The translations under genes and the position numbers were made by a program. Of a stretch of 64,000 nt of DNA, positions 42,524-55,022 are shown in pieces. This DNA comes from Neckera pumila. Lineage: Eukaryota; Streptophyta; Bryopsida; Hypnales; Neckeraceae. The number at the start of each line of letters is the position of its first letter. The first letter of the stretch is position 1. The stretch covers positions 14,063,711 through 14,127,710 of the forward strand of contig OZ018413.1 of NCBI GenBank assembly GCA_963969595.1. The letters run 5' to 3'. The notes beneath the pieces were generated by a model. It did not search any database. It was not told the origin of the DNA and saw only the letters and a list, made by a program, of their open reading frames with translations.

Positions 42524-45500
42524 ATGGAGCGTGATTTGGGGGAGATAAGGGTGGAGAGTACTCCGTTCATACAACTGAACCAATTCTTCCCTGAGGGTAT
42601 GTATTTCTACTTTTTCCCAGGTGCCGTGCTGGTGCCGAACTCTTTTGTTATAAGCGTGACCCCTCAGTAGGTCTGCCATTCTATTGAAAGGGGATCTTGC
42701 AGCCCCTAAATATGCATTGTTCGGATATCATATGCATGAAAATTGGCTTTTGAAAGCACTGCGCACTCAAAATAAAACAATCTAAAAGGAGAGCTCCACA
42801 TCCCAAAGACGAGTATCCATTTTTCACTCATAACTGTCTTAAACATGGTGCAGGAGGAGGGAAGCAGTCGCTTACCAATGGGAGGGGGCCCTCTGCTACC
42901 GACTCGACTTATTCGAGTAGACAAACTGGAACACACTGGAGTAGCCGCGCTCCTTCGAGTCACGGGGAGAGAGAGTTGCAAAGAGATGAGTGGAACGCGA
43001 GCTCATGGCGTTTCGATGGCGGCTCACTCCGACCTGAGCGAGTTAGTAAAGCTACAGCAGCCGAGTCGTCAAGATATCATTCTAGTGCTCAGAATGGACG
43101 TCACGGAAAGGGTACAGATTTAGGCCTCCAGTTGGAAACCAGCAATCGAGAAACCAACCAGGAAGTGATTCAAATTGATGACGACGAGGCCGAGTTGCCG
43201 AGTCAAACTTTTATTGGACGACACACGCCCTCTCCTCCTTCGAACGAGCGGAATCCTTACAGTGGGAGAGATGAATCACCTGAGGATGATGGCACTCTCA
43301 GTTTGAAGCTCGGAGGGAGTTCGTATGCCTATGTCGAGGACAATAGGGCTGGGAAGCGTGCTCGTTCCTCTTCTCCCCAATCGCAGGTTCCTGCCTGTCA
43401 AGTCGATGGATGCACTGCAGACCTTAGTAGAGCCAAGGATTATCATAGGCGTCACAAGGTTTGTGAGGCGCACTCGAAATCCACGACTGCGGTTGTTTCT
43501 CGGCAGATGCAGCGGTTCTGCCAGCAGTGCAGTAGATTTCACCCTTTGGAGCAATTTGACGAAGGCAAACGCAGCTGTCGAAGACGTTTGGCAGGGCATA
43601 ACAAGCGTCGCAGGAAAACTCAGCCCGACGCAGCGGCAGCTCGAGTGGAGGACCAGTCGGGTGTGAAAAATGCTGATCTGATAACTCTGTTGGGTGTTTT
43701 ATCTCAACTGAAAGGTAAGCAAGCTGTGCTTGTATGACCCATGCATTTCTGTCGATACACTTGTAACAAGCTTGTCCTTTGAAGTAAGCGATCGATTCCG
43801 TGCTTTTAGGAATTCTGTGCATGCTTTCCATTGTTTTTCACTGGAGCGCTGACTTGAACAGGGCCTCTGGAGCGAGCCAGTGCTGCTGCTAGCGAACAAG
43901 ATCTGCTCTTGCAATGTCTGCGGCAAGCAGGAAGCCTGCCTAGTAATGGTCTGGAGGGACTGCTTCGAAGTGCACCTTCGTGGAGTCACCTAACACGCAA
44001 TCCGGATGTCGGTATTTCGCAAATCGATCCCAACCTGCTAGCTTCCCAGCTGAACGGCCATCTTCCGGTTTCACTTCAACCCCAAGATGCTATTACGATG
44101 CTTTTGCAGAATAATTTGAAGCAAGCTGCTCTGCTAGCCCAAGGGAATATGTTCAACCGTGCAGGCTTGAACGGCGATGTGAACGGTGGTCCTTTGCCCT
44201 ACCCGTCGTCGCATCCCGAAGCATCGGGCAGTCACGCAGTTCCCCCAGTTTCTTCAGCTGGCTTGTCGTTGCCATCTTCTTTGCGAGGATCCGGAGGCAT
44301 CGATCCCGCCCAATTGCTGGCAAGCGTGGCTCTGTCTATGCAACAGAGCATTGCTTCTTCAGCAGTGGGTCAAGGCAATAATACTTCAGCGAATGGTTTC
44401 GCTCGCGCGCAGCCGTCAGTGCAGAGAGTCGTTCCTGATCAGGCTCCGATGGATACAAGAAACTTCCTCGATCAGCGTCTGGATAGGAACGAGGAAAACG
44501 ATTCCAGTGGTCCCCATCCCAGAATAGTTGGCAAACAGCGGCAGCCATCCCAGAACGGAGTGTCGCCATCCCATGAGCGGTCATTGTTGGATTCCGAACA
44601 GGCTCAGGCTTCTTTGCATCGTCCGTCAATAGATCTGCAGCGGCCTCCGTCCGAGCAGGATAGTGACGTTTCTGAAACCGGTTCGGGATCGGGTTCTGGG
44701 TTGGGATCTGGCTCGGGTTCCGGCTCACGTCAACAATCGCCTGGCACCCCGCCTGCTGACTGGGAGGTATGCATCCTGTTGGAGATGTCTGTAGTTTACC
44801 GTAGGCACGGAAGGCAACCAGCAAGGCTTGGCGAATCCGGACCTGGTGTTTGTCGTTGGTCGTGTTTTCGTGCAGTGGATTCTAATGATTGTGTCCTTGT
44901 TGTGTGTGTTCGCAGAATAGTCGCATCTCTTTCAAGCTCTTTGACAAACATCCCGGGCAGTTTCCTGAGGGTCTTCGGAGTCAGGTGCTTTTTGGCTCGG
45001 TTTTCTACTTGGTTTTCTTCGAGCCTTTGATAAGTCGGTTTGACGATCTGGTTGTTGGAATTTCAGTTGTGGAGTGTTATTTCCGATGTGCTGTGTTTGA
45101 TGTAGGCAGCATTAGTGCTGGCCTCCCCATGTTGAAGGAGATTGCCTGACCGTGTCTGTCCTTGTTACCCTTTCTGCTTTCAGATTGACGAGTGGCTCTC
45201 TCACCGACCGTCCGATATGGAGGGCTTCATTAGACCCGGCTGCATCATTCTGACCCTGTTTCTATCCATGCCTTCATCTGCATGGGCTGAGGTGAATATT
45301 TTATGTTGATCCGATATTACTTGCTGTGAAGGCCTTGCTTTGAAGGCCCTTGTTTCTTTGAAGCAATTCAGATTGTTGTTGTCGTTTCTTCCATGTGCAT
45401 TCCCGCTGTATTTGTGTTTGGTTTGAGTTTCCAGATACTTGGGCATTCTGGGGCACAACGGGACGGTTAACTGGATGTTTTTCTGTTGCCAGTTGATTGG

Positions 45501-48427
45501 CGACTTGTCTGGAAGTGTGAAGCGCCTCCTGAGCCTGGGCTGTTACGAGTTTTGGTGTACGGGACGCATTGTGGTGCAAGTTGGTCTGCAGTCCGTTTTC
45601 GTTGTTGATGGTGAGCTTGTGTGCAGTTCATGAGCGTTTTCCGTGTGTTTTAATGCAGCAGAGTGTATTATTGATTTCGATCATTGGATGAAGAGTTTCT
45701 GAGCTGCTTTTATCCTGGATTGACGTCCGTTGTGTATTTTGTTCTGTGGATTGCGGATTGATGTTTCGTTTGTGTATCTGTAGGTGAGATCGTTGATTGC
45801 AGGACCTCGAATCTTTTGGGGAGTCCTTACGTATTATCTGTAAGACCGCTTGCTGTTGTGGCTGGTGAAGAGAGCCGTTTGATTGTGAATGGCCTGAATC
45901 TCAGCAATCGGTAAGAAGCATCCCTGGTTTTGGGTTTCCATAGTCGTGAGGTTCAAGTTCGGTTTGGCCCTGTGATCGTCGTACACATGCTGGGATCTTG
46001 GACTAGTTGTTATTGAGGACTTCGTCTTTTACTTTCTTCCTGTGGGTTCGGCCCTTGTTGAGGAGATTCGTCTAGGAAGCAAGATATTCATTGTTTAACT
46101 TGTAACTCCTCTCCGTCGATGTTTTTGTTCATTGCAGGTTACTCTGTGCCTTCAAGGGGAAGTATTCTTCAGAGGAGGCTGCTGAACGTTTGGATGTCGA
46201 GGCCGAGTCTGTGGCTTCTGTGGATGAGGCAGGAGCTGCAGATGATACAGAAGATACAGCCAACAGTTTGGACCGGCATGGCGTCGCATGTGAAGCTGGA
46301 GAGGCGAATTCCTTGAACTCTGGATTTGTTGCATCCTCCTCATTTGTGGAGGAACCTCAATCTGACAGGCCATCATTTGTTAGTACCGTTTTTGCGGTAC
46401 CGGAGGAGGTCGACTCTTCATTCCCGGACAGCGGGTCAGGCGATCATGGTGATTCATCTGGGGTCTGGGATGATGATGTGACGGAGACGTCTGTTGGACG
46501 CCCAGGCCCTGGCCCTGGCGTTGTGAGCAGAAGTCTAGTGAGGACTCGGGCTGTGTTCAATTTCGACCGCAGCACATTTCCCTCGACCCTGGCAGGTGGA
46601 GTTTTCGGTCGATGTTTTATCGAGGTATGGTCTCGAATTCATTTGGGCTCAATGGAAAGTGATCAGTTTGTCCGCTTGTTTTGTTTTCTTGTGTTGGACA
46701 TGGTTTTCTGCACGGCCGTGGTTGCTTATTCCGAGTAGTTGGATGGAGCTGTGTGACTTGTTGCCTTTTGGTTTTTGGAGCGGATTCGAATACACCATGT
46801 TTGTTGTGTTGGTTGGTGGGTGTGGATGGTGAGATATGGTGTGTCGTGGTGACCAACTAGGATCGTTAATTGTTTGAGCACTTGACTTCGTGTAGATGGA
46901 CCACGAGACGCTGGAGGGGAACTGGAGGCCAGTGATCGTTGCAGATGGTGCCGTGTCGTCCGAGATTCGTAGCCTTGAAAGTGAGGTTGAGAAGGCTGCG
47001 TGGATTGGTGGCCGTGTTGCTGCGGGCCAGGGTTTGGATGCGTCCGTTGTGCTGTATTGCAGTGAACTGGCGCGGCTTGCCGAGGAGGAGGATGTGACAC
47101 GCTTTTTGCACGAGCTGGGCTGGTTCTTTCAAAGAAGTTATTTCCGATCTCTTAGTTCTTCCCGAGCAATCCCGGTACCCAATCGTTCCTTTTGCTTCTG
47201 TTGTACTGGGTTTTGGGCTCTCGCGATCGCAGATCGTGTTCCGATGGCAGATTTTTCGTTGCTTATGTTTTCGAGTGATGTGTGTTGCTACTTTCTTGCG
47301 TCATTTTTCGTGTTAGTAAGTTCCACTCGCTCTCTGACTGACTCGTCGCTTGGCCTGTGGTTTGACCAGGTGCCCTCGACGAGGTTCAAGCACCTCCTGG
47401 TTTATTCCGTTGAGCGCAACTGGTGCGCTGTAGTGGGGAGGATTTTGGACATTGCATTTGAGGGTGAGGAGTGGGAGGAGATCTTTTCGGAGTTGTCTGC
47501 GATGTGTGAAGAAGGAGCCAGTTTACTTCACCGAGCCGTCCGGAACAAGAACCGAGCTATGGTGGAGTTTTTGCTTGGCTATGCCCCTTCTTTCTTGGCT
47601 GGAATCAACGATCCCGACGTGGAAAGCTTTAAGCGGAAGCTGGATTTCAAGTTGCAGTGGGGCGCAATATTCAAACCCGACATGCGAGGAGCTGGAGGGC
47701 TGAGCCCTCTGCACATTGCGGCCAGTTTGCAAGATGGAGAAGAAGTCGTTGACGCTTTGACGAGCGGTCCTTGTCAGGTGAGCGTTGATGAGAGTGTGAT
47801 GCCGACCATCTTTTTCTCTTTGTGCGGTGTAAGCGTCGCAATGTCTCTTTTTCGATGTAGGTGACGATGCACTTGTCTAGGTTTTTGATTCTTTTGATTT
47901 GTGTCTCTGTGATGTTGGGTGTTATATTATTCAGCGCTTGATCTTTTCTCCTGCCATGTCGTGTTTCGTAGATGGGCTTGCATGCTTGGCTACACCATCA
48001 GAATGACTTTGGAGAGACCCCGTTGAGCCTTGCGCTAGCAGGAGACAATGTGAAGTCCATCGAAGTTGTGCGAGCCAAGCTTTCCCGTTTGGTGAACCCG
48101 GACAGCACTGTAATCGATGTAGCCCCTGGTTGGGAGGAGCATGTGAAAGTGGACTCCATAGTGCGAGTGGAGCTTCCCGTTTGGGGAACTCCTTCGCGTG
48201 TGGATCCTGAAGATGTGAGGGCTTGGGAATCCCAGGATTGTCGGGAGGAGGATTTTGCTCGCCTGCCTCGTGACGTGTGTGGCGTGAAGGGTGCCATCTA
48301 CCGTCCCTTTTTGGTGAGCATTATGGGCATCGCGTGCATCTGCGTGTGCGTTTGCCTTCTTCTGCGAGGTCCTCAGAACGTGCTGCAGGGCTTCACTTGG
48401 TCAGGCTTGGATCAAGGTCCGTCATGA
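42524..48427 (+). CDS. SPL: SBP-box transcription factor, long ankyrin-containing group II type
   Basis: Proposed exons: 42524-42596, 42854-43714, 43862-44766, 44916-44984, 45184-45291, 45493-45610, 45784-45910, 46138-46624, 46896-47174, 47370-47777 and 47972-48427. All have GT-AG borders and consistent phase, giving about 1296 aa. The SBP domain at about residues 203-281 has [21 protein letters not shown] and [14 protein letters not shown]: two zinc sites and the overlapping nuclear signal, which bind GTAC cores. Downstream are [34 protein letters not shown], an acidic Ser-rich insert, GRCFIE, an ankyrin region ([17 protein letters not shown]) and a hydrophobic segment near 1257-1277, as in SPL1/12/14-like proteins. 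The start is the first ATG of an exon whose phase fits. Exon 9's donor is the least certain. A Ser-Gly run at 44680-44727 is unusual. Confidence 0.93.
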
Positions 48428-50761
48428 GCGTTGCGCATATGTTTTGAGGTCTCTGTTTGTGGCGGTGCATCCGTAACCAGGGTTGAGTGAGGACTTTGAG
48501 GTGTGCTTGTCCGCCTCTTGTCTCTGTGCTGCGTATTTTGAAGCGCTGTAAGGCCAGTTGAAGACTCCCATTTTTCGACGGTGCTGTTGAAGTTCCCAGG
48601 TCGCGCGATGTTTCCCCCCGCATCGTCAACTCCGAAGATTATGTGAGGAACAGGTCGACTTTTTGTAAAGCCATCCATTTATTGCTTCTACTCGTCGGAA
48701 AGGTGGTTGAAGATCCTGCCACGTGGCCTTGTGGAGCGTCCTGTTCGGGTGAGTCGGGGACCGTCATCTTCGGAGAATGGGAACTTGCAATTGATGCTTG
48801 GTTATTCGTGGCCTTTCCTGGCGCAGAGTACAGTTGCTTGAGCAACATGAGGACCCAAAGTCGTTCGGAGCTGCGATATTGGTGTGCGTTGTGGGTCTTT
48901 TATTGATCTGTGTTGTAAAGGGTCAGATTCGAGACGTGCCATGAAATCTCTGCGCAGGGATTCTGAAGGAGGGAGTCGATAATTTTGTATAGTGGTAGCA
49001 CCCTTGGTACAATTTCTTTCAAAGAATGAAATCAATGGACAGATATGCCCCATTCATTTGTATGTATGTAGTTCTTGTGAGATTCACTGATTAGCTTCTG
49101 TGGTGGTTCCAAGATATTAGATGAACGAGATGATTTGATTACTCTATTCGGTATTTCCCTATTTCGGTTTGACGGCGATTTATGTCCGACACTTATCTTG
49201 TAGTTCTATCTTTCTACATTTTCGTTGGTGAAACGTGAACGTAAGACTGGAAGGTCAAATAGTGACTGATATATGACTTTCGAGATTACTTTAGAAATGA
49301 AGAATATTGTGGAAATGCTGAGTAGTGGGCGTTACGAGACTTTCATGATTACTTTAGACATGAAGAAGAATATATGAAACTTTCCAAACATTGAATCTTT
49401 GGCTAAGTTTCTTGGTTTTAAATGCCTTCATTTCATGGTCAACTTTGAAATCTTGAGAGGGCATTTTGTGTCCTTTGTATTATTTTTGGGAGGCCTCACG
49501 GCAAGGATTGAAAAAAAACTTTTCTTTATCCAATATTTTGGGGCAAGTTGCTTGAAACCAATTTTTATGGAAGGTGTTGTGTGTTCTGTCATTGGGATAT
49601 TTTTTTTACTTTTGCACTTAAGAAAATGTTAAATCCATGGATCTTTTGATGTGAATTAAAGCCATGAAAATGATTTACTTTTGAATTTGAAATTATCTTG
49701 TGAAATGAAGCTTATCAATTCTAGTTTCTACTCCAAACTTCAAATGTAATTAATTCTTAAATTTGAATATTTATTGGAATTTGAACTTTAAATCTAGTAC
49801 CATGTAGTGTTGATTTTTATTTTTAAAATGATATGGTAACTTTGGTTTATACCATGATATTGCACATGATAATACATATATATTATCTATATTTTGGTGA
49901 AAATTTCAGATTTTTTGAATATATTTTGTACTTGATATGAATCTTTAAAGAATGAACAACAATTTGTGGTTTTCACAAGAAAATTTGAAATTTTAATGAC
50001 TCAAAAGATTTGAAATTGCGATAAGTATGTGATTCATTTTTGAAAAATAAATATTAAAAATTTCATTCATATATGGTTGCAAAATATCACCAAACAAAGT
50101 GAAGGATTGTGAAGCTTGAAATTGTGGTCATGGTCTTGTCCTTTTGGGGTTAATGCAATTGTTGATCTACTTTTCTACAATTTGAATTAATTATTAGATA
50201 TGAGCTGCCTATTTATCAGCCTCTTTTGATTTTTTTGTGTGATTATTTTTTGGCAAATGAAGTATTTACAGTTTTGATTGAGTGGAGAGAATTTTTCTTA
50301 TATACTTTTTAATGGGGGATATAATTTTTTATGTTTGAGTTAGATAGATATTCACTAATTAGGAATTTTCTATATGGAATGAGATGGATTAGTGATGTCT
50401 TGAAGTTTCAATCAACCTAGTTTGTTTCAAAGCTTTGAATTTGGACCATGTGTTAATTGATCATTCACCCTTGAAAGACTTTGAGGCCGAAAAGTGGTCG
50501 ATGGATGACTTCATTGTTCATTGTAGAAACAAAGAATGCACTAGCAAATGGTTCAATAAATCAAAGCAATTATGGTGACTACCTTGGTCATGAGGGCCGT
50601 GTCTTTGAAGGGTTAACTTTGTAATGACAAGCCCTGGTCAAAATCAACGGTGGGAACCTATATATATCTATGGATCTTGGATTCCAAAGGCCATAGTTTC
50701 AAACCGGATCTCAAAGTAGAACTAATACTAATTCACATGGTTTGTGAGGAAGTTAGCTAAA
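48428..50761. other. SPL 3' region then AT-rich spacer
   Basis: GC-richer sequence continues to about 49000 and is probably the 3' UTR. A weak AATGAA signal lies at about 49025. After that the sequence is AT-rich with no gene. The frame at 49399-49632 has no domain. Confidence 0.4.
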
Positions 50762-50765
50762 TTAA

Positions 50766-51575
50766 CCCCTAACTGCCTGAGTGACCAAATATGGTCACTC
50801 CAAAATTTCAGGCTCGTTGGGCATGGGCAGTTAATTTCCTTTGACCGGTTAATATTTTTTTACGGGCAGTATTGAAGTTTAACTATTGGAAACTTTTATT
50901 TTTCACTAAAAAAGGTAAATATTTGATTATTGAGAACTCCTCAAAGGCATATATGTATCATTAGTGGAAGAATAAAGCTTGCAATTTTTACTTTATTTCC
51001 CGGCTTTGAACAAAGCTTGCCAATTTCACTTGATTTGAGATCTAAAAACTTGTACTTATCCATTTCTTTTGAAAATGGTCCCAATGGAAAGAATAAAGTG
51101 TTTTCATGATTTTCACCGGTGAAAATTTAAATATGCAAGTGTCGATTTGGAATTATTTACAATTTCTACTTATCTACTAAAATTGCGTTTCAACAACTAC
51201 AAGGTGGTTTGTGTAATGAGTTTAATAGCACTTCATTTGAACTTAAGTTTAGAAGTACATTTTAGTGTGCTAACGCAATGTCAAGTTGTTCATGTCACAT
51301 CCAACCCCAAAAAACTCTTATATGCAAATTTCTCAAACATTGTGGGAAGGGGCAGCAAATTAAAAATAGGATACTTACATTTCTCTTGTTATAATCTTAC
51401 AACTCCTATGCAATTTTACACTCAAAATTGGTAAGCACACTAAAAAGTAAGCTCTCTAAACATCTATACGGATAGATTTTGGAAAACAAACAATTTGCTT
51501 CATTATAGATAACTATAAGCTCATTTTCTTTTTTCAAAGGAAAAACACACTTGGAAAGGCTTAGGCACTTAGGGG
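50766..51575. mobile_element. piggyBac-like TTAA element 2, non-autonomous
   Basis: The left end CCCCTAACTGCCTGAG and right end CTTAGGCACTTAGGGG are inverted, each flanked by TTAA (50762-50765 and 51576-51579). The stretch GACCAAATATGGTCACTCC inside the left end resembles the GACCATTTTATGGTCGC of element 3. It has no transposase. Confidence 0.65.
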
Positions 51576-51726
51576 TTAAGCATGATCGTTGGATTTTGGA
51601 AAGCTCCTCACAAAATGCTTTAGGAGTAGTGAGCAAACAAAGATCATCTAAGAGAGAAGCACCCAAACCTAACAATGTATCCAATGGTGACAATTTCTAG
51701 ACACTGTAGTCATTCTCGGACGTATA

Positions 51727-51797
51727 TCTAGGTATACCATAGATAGCTTATCATTTCAATCCGCAAACTATAAGCTATCTATGGTCTGTAACCTAGA
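51727..51797. repeat. Stem-loop between two TTAA elements
   Basis: ACCATAGATAGCTTAT (51736-51751) pairs perfectly with 51770-51785. The stem extends outward, with a short bulge, to TCTAGGT/ACCTAGA. The loop is about 18 bases. It ends two bases before the TTAA of element 3. Confidence 0.7.
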
Positions 51798-51802
51798 TTT
51801 AA

Positions 51803-52323
51803 CCCCTAAGCGCTCAAGCGACCATTTTATGGTCGCTGCCCGACTTCGGGCAAAATTTTCGGGCAAAACAAAGAATTTTTTTTTTTTTTTTTTTTTTCAA
51901 AAGATTGGGTTGTCTATCAATATTTATACTCAAAATTCAAATCACTACGGTCAAACAAAACCTGTAAGAGAAATAGCACAAAGTGCCTAGTATTGAAAAA
52001 TTTACTATTTGGGAAAAGTATTGATGTTTTCATTATTAGATCTCATGTATTTTTTCACAAATCAATAGAAACCACAATTTTGACCAAATAAAAAAAAATT
52101 CAAATGCTAAAATAAAAATTGTATTTTTGGTGAATTTTTGAAGTTATATCTTCAAAATTCATTTAAAAAAAATCTAAGAATAATTTTACAATTTTGACCG
52201 TACGGATGCTTTCTACTTTTCATGCTTCACATTATCTTCTTTGATGCAAACTTCAAAAAAGTTTTAGAACTTATGTTTTATAACACATTTGTATTTTGTC
52301 CAGACCCCTTGGGCTTTAAGGGG
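51803..52323. mobile_element. piggyBac-like TTAA element 3, non-autonomous
   Basis: The left end CCCCTAAGCGCTCAAGCGAC and right end GGGCTTTAAGGGG are inverted imperfectly and flanked by TTAA (51799-51802 and 52324-52327). A second small inverted repeat (GCCCGACTTCGGGC) follows the left TIR. The middle is a T-rich run and AT-rich filler. Confidence 0.6.
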
Positions 52324-52327
52324 TTAA

Positions 52328-52842
52328 GTTCTAGAATGACCACCGTATCTAGAAATTGTTGCAATTGGGTACAGTGTTGGTTTTGGGTGCTTCTCCCTTT
52401 GACACGGAACACGGATCTCTGCAAATTGCGAAAAGCAAGCTCTTGTTTGTGTACACAACAATGAAAATCTGGAAGCCACACAATGACAATATAATGGATT
52501 GAATGCTTTATTTTTTGGCTTTGCAAATCGCCGAAGCCTTCCAATGAGGGCACTACGCTAGCACTTGAGGCTTTGAGAAGCTGTTGGCTAAGTGCATCCT
52601 CTGAATTGGAGAGAATAGTATTTCAAGAATATTACCAGCATTGATGCCACCGTCTATGCAAGAGTTTCGGACGATGCACAAACGGAGTTTCCCACGTGAT
52701 GAGGTCCGTCGTTGCTCCATATTTGACTGTGGTTGCCAAGCAGAAGAAAAACATGCCTTTACGACTGGATTTTACTGGAGGTTGCCACTGGCAGTCACGA
52801 TGATCATTCATTTGAAAGCAGTGGCTTTGGACAAGTATGACT
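52328..52842. other. Spacer, no gene seen
   Basis: Open frames on both strands (52278-52553 and 52632-52970) overlap each other and lack domains. No call is made. Confidence 0.35.
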
Positions 52843-53146
52843 AAGGTCTGCTTTAAAAGCGTCCATGCTCTAAAAGCAATCATGATATAGAGGTACATTT
52901 TGCTTTTTTTGGATGTAACAAAAGTGTACATTTCAAGAGGTGGTCGCTTATAGTGACCACTACGTTTCAACTACAAAAATTCGTAACTAATTCCACGAAG
53001 GTTCAAAACATATGAATCGACTTGGTATAGATGCCAATTCGTTTTTTCTTCCTATGAGAATTTGCTGAAAATTGTTTCAAGGAGTTTTGCTTCCCTAAAA
53101 AAGCAAATCAACTCTTAAATGGTCGCTTTAAGAGCAGACTACCTTA
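52843..53146. mobile_element. Probable MITE with TAAGGT/ACCTTA ends
   Basis: The left end TAAGGTCTGCTTTAAAAGCG and right end CGCTTTAAGAGCAGACTACC are inverted with a 3-base insertion. A second pair, GGTCGCTTATAGTGACC, lies inside. The target duplication is ambiguous, so the superfamily is not assigned. Confidence 0.45.
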
Positions 53147-54790
53147 TGCCACTGATCTATTCCATATGGCTCATGGATTGTTCTTTGATGAAGTTTGAGG
53201 AACTCGATTGGCCTCCACTATGGCACCTCAAAGATTATGATTGAGAATAGTCACACAATTATGACTAAGAATATGATAATAATTTTGTGTACCTCAACTG
53301 GTAATAGTCATCAACTTCATTGTTTCTATCCAAAATACCGATGGGTTGAATAATATAGCTTGAATGCCTACAGTCATCTTTGCAATGTGCTCGTGTAACT
53401 AAATTTAGTTTTTATCTCCAAATGTGCTATTGTGGGTAGTCGTGTATTTCTTCTTTTTTTATATGAATCATAAATTCATGACTAGTGATGGCAATGGCAT
53501 CATCACCACTAGTAATGATATTGTTTGTAGAAACTCTATAATTGGAAGATTTTGAAATGTGCCTTTTGTAAGATTTTTTTAAATGTACATTAATAATAAA
53601 AATTAGAAATGTACAAAGGCAATTTGTCATTCTAGATACTACTTGGAGACACTGCTTTGTCTCATTTTGCGTGGCCATTAGAAAATATAATGCATAACAT
53701 TATTGGCAAAATTTGTTGTCTTTTACAAGCCTGAAAGTGGAAGTGGATACTATAGAATTTCATTATATTTGGTATGAGATTGCTAAATAGTTAATGTATT
53801 GTTGAGGTATAAACAATGGTTTGCCGCAATTGTGGAATCAAGTATTGGACAATGGCAATCATATTGTAGTCATATATTTTGTAATGCTTTTGTAAAACTG
53901 CACCCGTAATGTAAGCAATGGATGACAAGGAAATGACAACAAAGTTGTTCTTATTACTACCATGCAATTGCATAAGATCTCATCTATGACTCCAACAATT
54001 TTTGTAGTAATAGTGTTGCCAAAAAATGACCTATAAACTAAATAACAAAAACACAATTGCAACCAAAATTGCTTTGAAATTGGTACAAAACAAACTTTAT
54101 CCATAAGATAAATCCTTTTCAACATTGATAAAGCCACTTGGTGGTGAACCAATAATAAAATGCTATATAACAAAAATGATTACCCCAATAGTTGACATAT
54201 ATCAATCATATATTTGTCATAAATTAATCAGCTAAAAAATTGAATAGAACATTGTCATGCCACATAGGACATAATTTGTCGGCAGTAATGTTGACTATAT
54301 AGATCCAATCAACAAAAGATGACACATCAACATCCAACTAAGCAAAGTTTGTTGATGAACTTCCAAGTCACCTTGTGAATGACAAATCCTTGTGTCCTAA
54401 GTGACTATATTGTTCACAATGATTGCATTACTCTCAACCGATCACCAATCATTTGTAGTCATTTGTATCCTCAATGACTGAAAATAGAGTTGTAAATGTA
54501 GTTATGGATAGCCATCTTTTTGCTAGTAATCCATAGACATGCATGGCAATGGTGAAAATATGCAAAGTTTTCCCGCAAATATGCACAAAGATAAACAATT
54601 TGGTTGAATTCCATCATTATATTACTAAATGTGGATGTGATGAAGAGCACAGTGCTCTTAGAGATAGAATTCCAAGCATCACTTTTTGACATCATGACCC
54701 ACTTGACGTATCATCTTGTATTTAAGAATTGAAAATCTGTGACCCAATGTCAACACTTGCTAGATGTATCCAATAGAGCAATATATGAAG
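53147..54790. other. AT-rich spacer
   Basis: No supported gene. The frames at 53427, 53859 and 54471 have no recognisable domain. Confidence 0.4.
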
Positions 54791-54793
54791 ACA

Positions 54794-55022
54794 TTGAAGA
54801 ATCACTTGCACAATATGAAAAGGCTAGAAGCCTTTATGGCAGAGAAGTACTTAAACGATGAATGTTTGGAATTTAGTACCAAATATTTACAAAGATTTGA
54901 GGCAATGCAAAGGCAAGTGTAGGATGCCACTGAAGAATATGGTGACACAAAGGAGGTTTTGATGAGCAACTTGAGGGCTACAATTCTAGAAGATTTGGTA
55001 AACATAACAAGCCCAAACTATG
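54794..55022 (+). pseudogene. Possible CACTA transposase (DUF4218-like) fragment
   Basis: The plus frame reads MKRLEAFMAEKYLNDECLEF then STKYLQRFEAM, with a stop after QRQV. This resembles the RPEG-IAEGY--EE-L-FCSRYL segment of plant En/Spm transposases. Nothing before or after in any frame extends the match convincingly. It could be a chance resemblance. Confidence 0.3.

Noticed and set aside
43424..43831. Antisense frames through the SPL SBP exon
   Set aside because: Shadow of a strongly conserved coding exon on the plus strand.
54802..55005. Antisense frame of 67 codons
   Set aside because: The opposite strand carries the better-supported transposase-like segment, and this frame has no domain.
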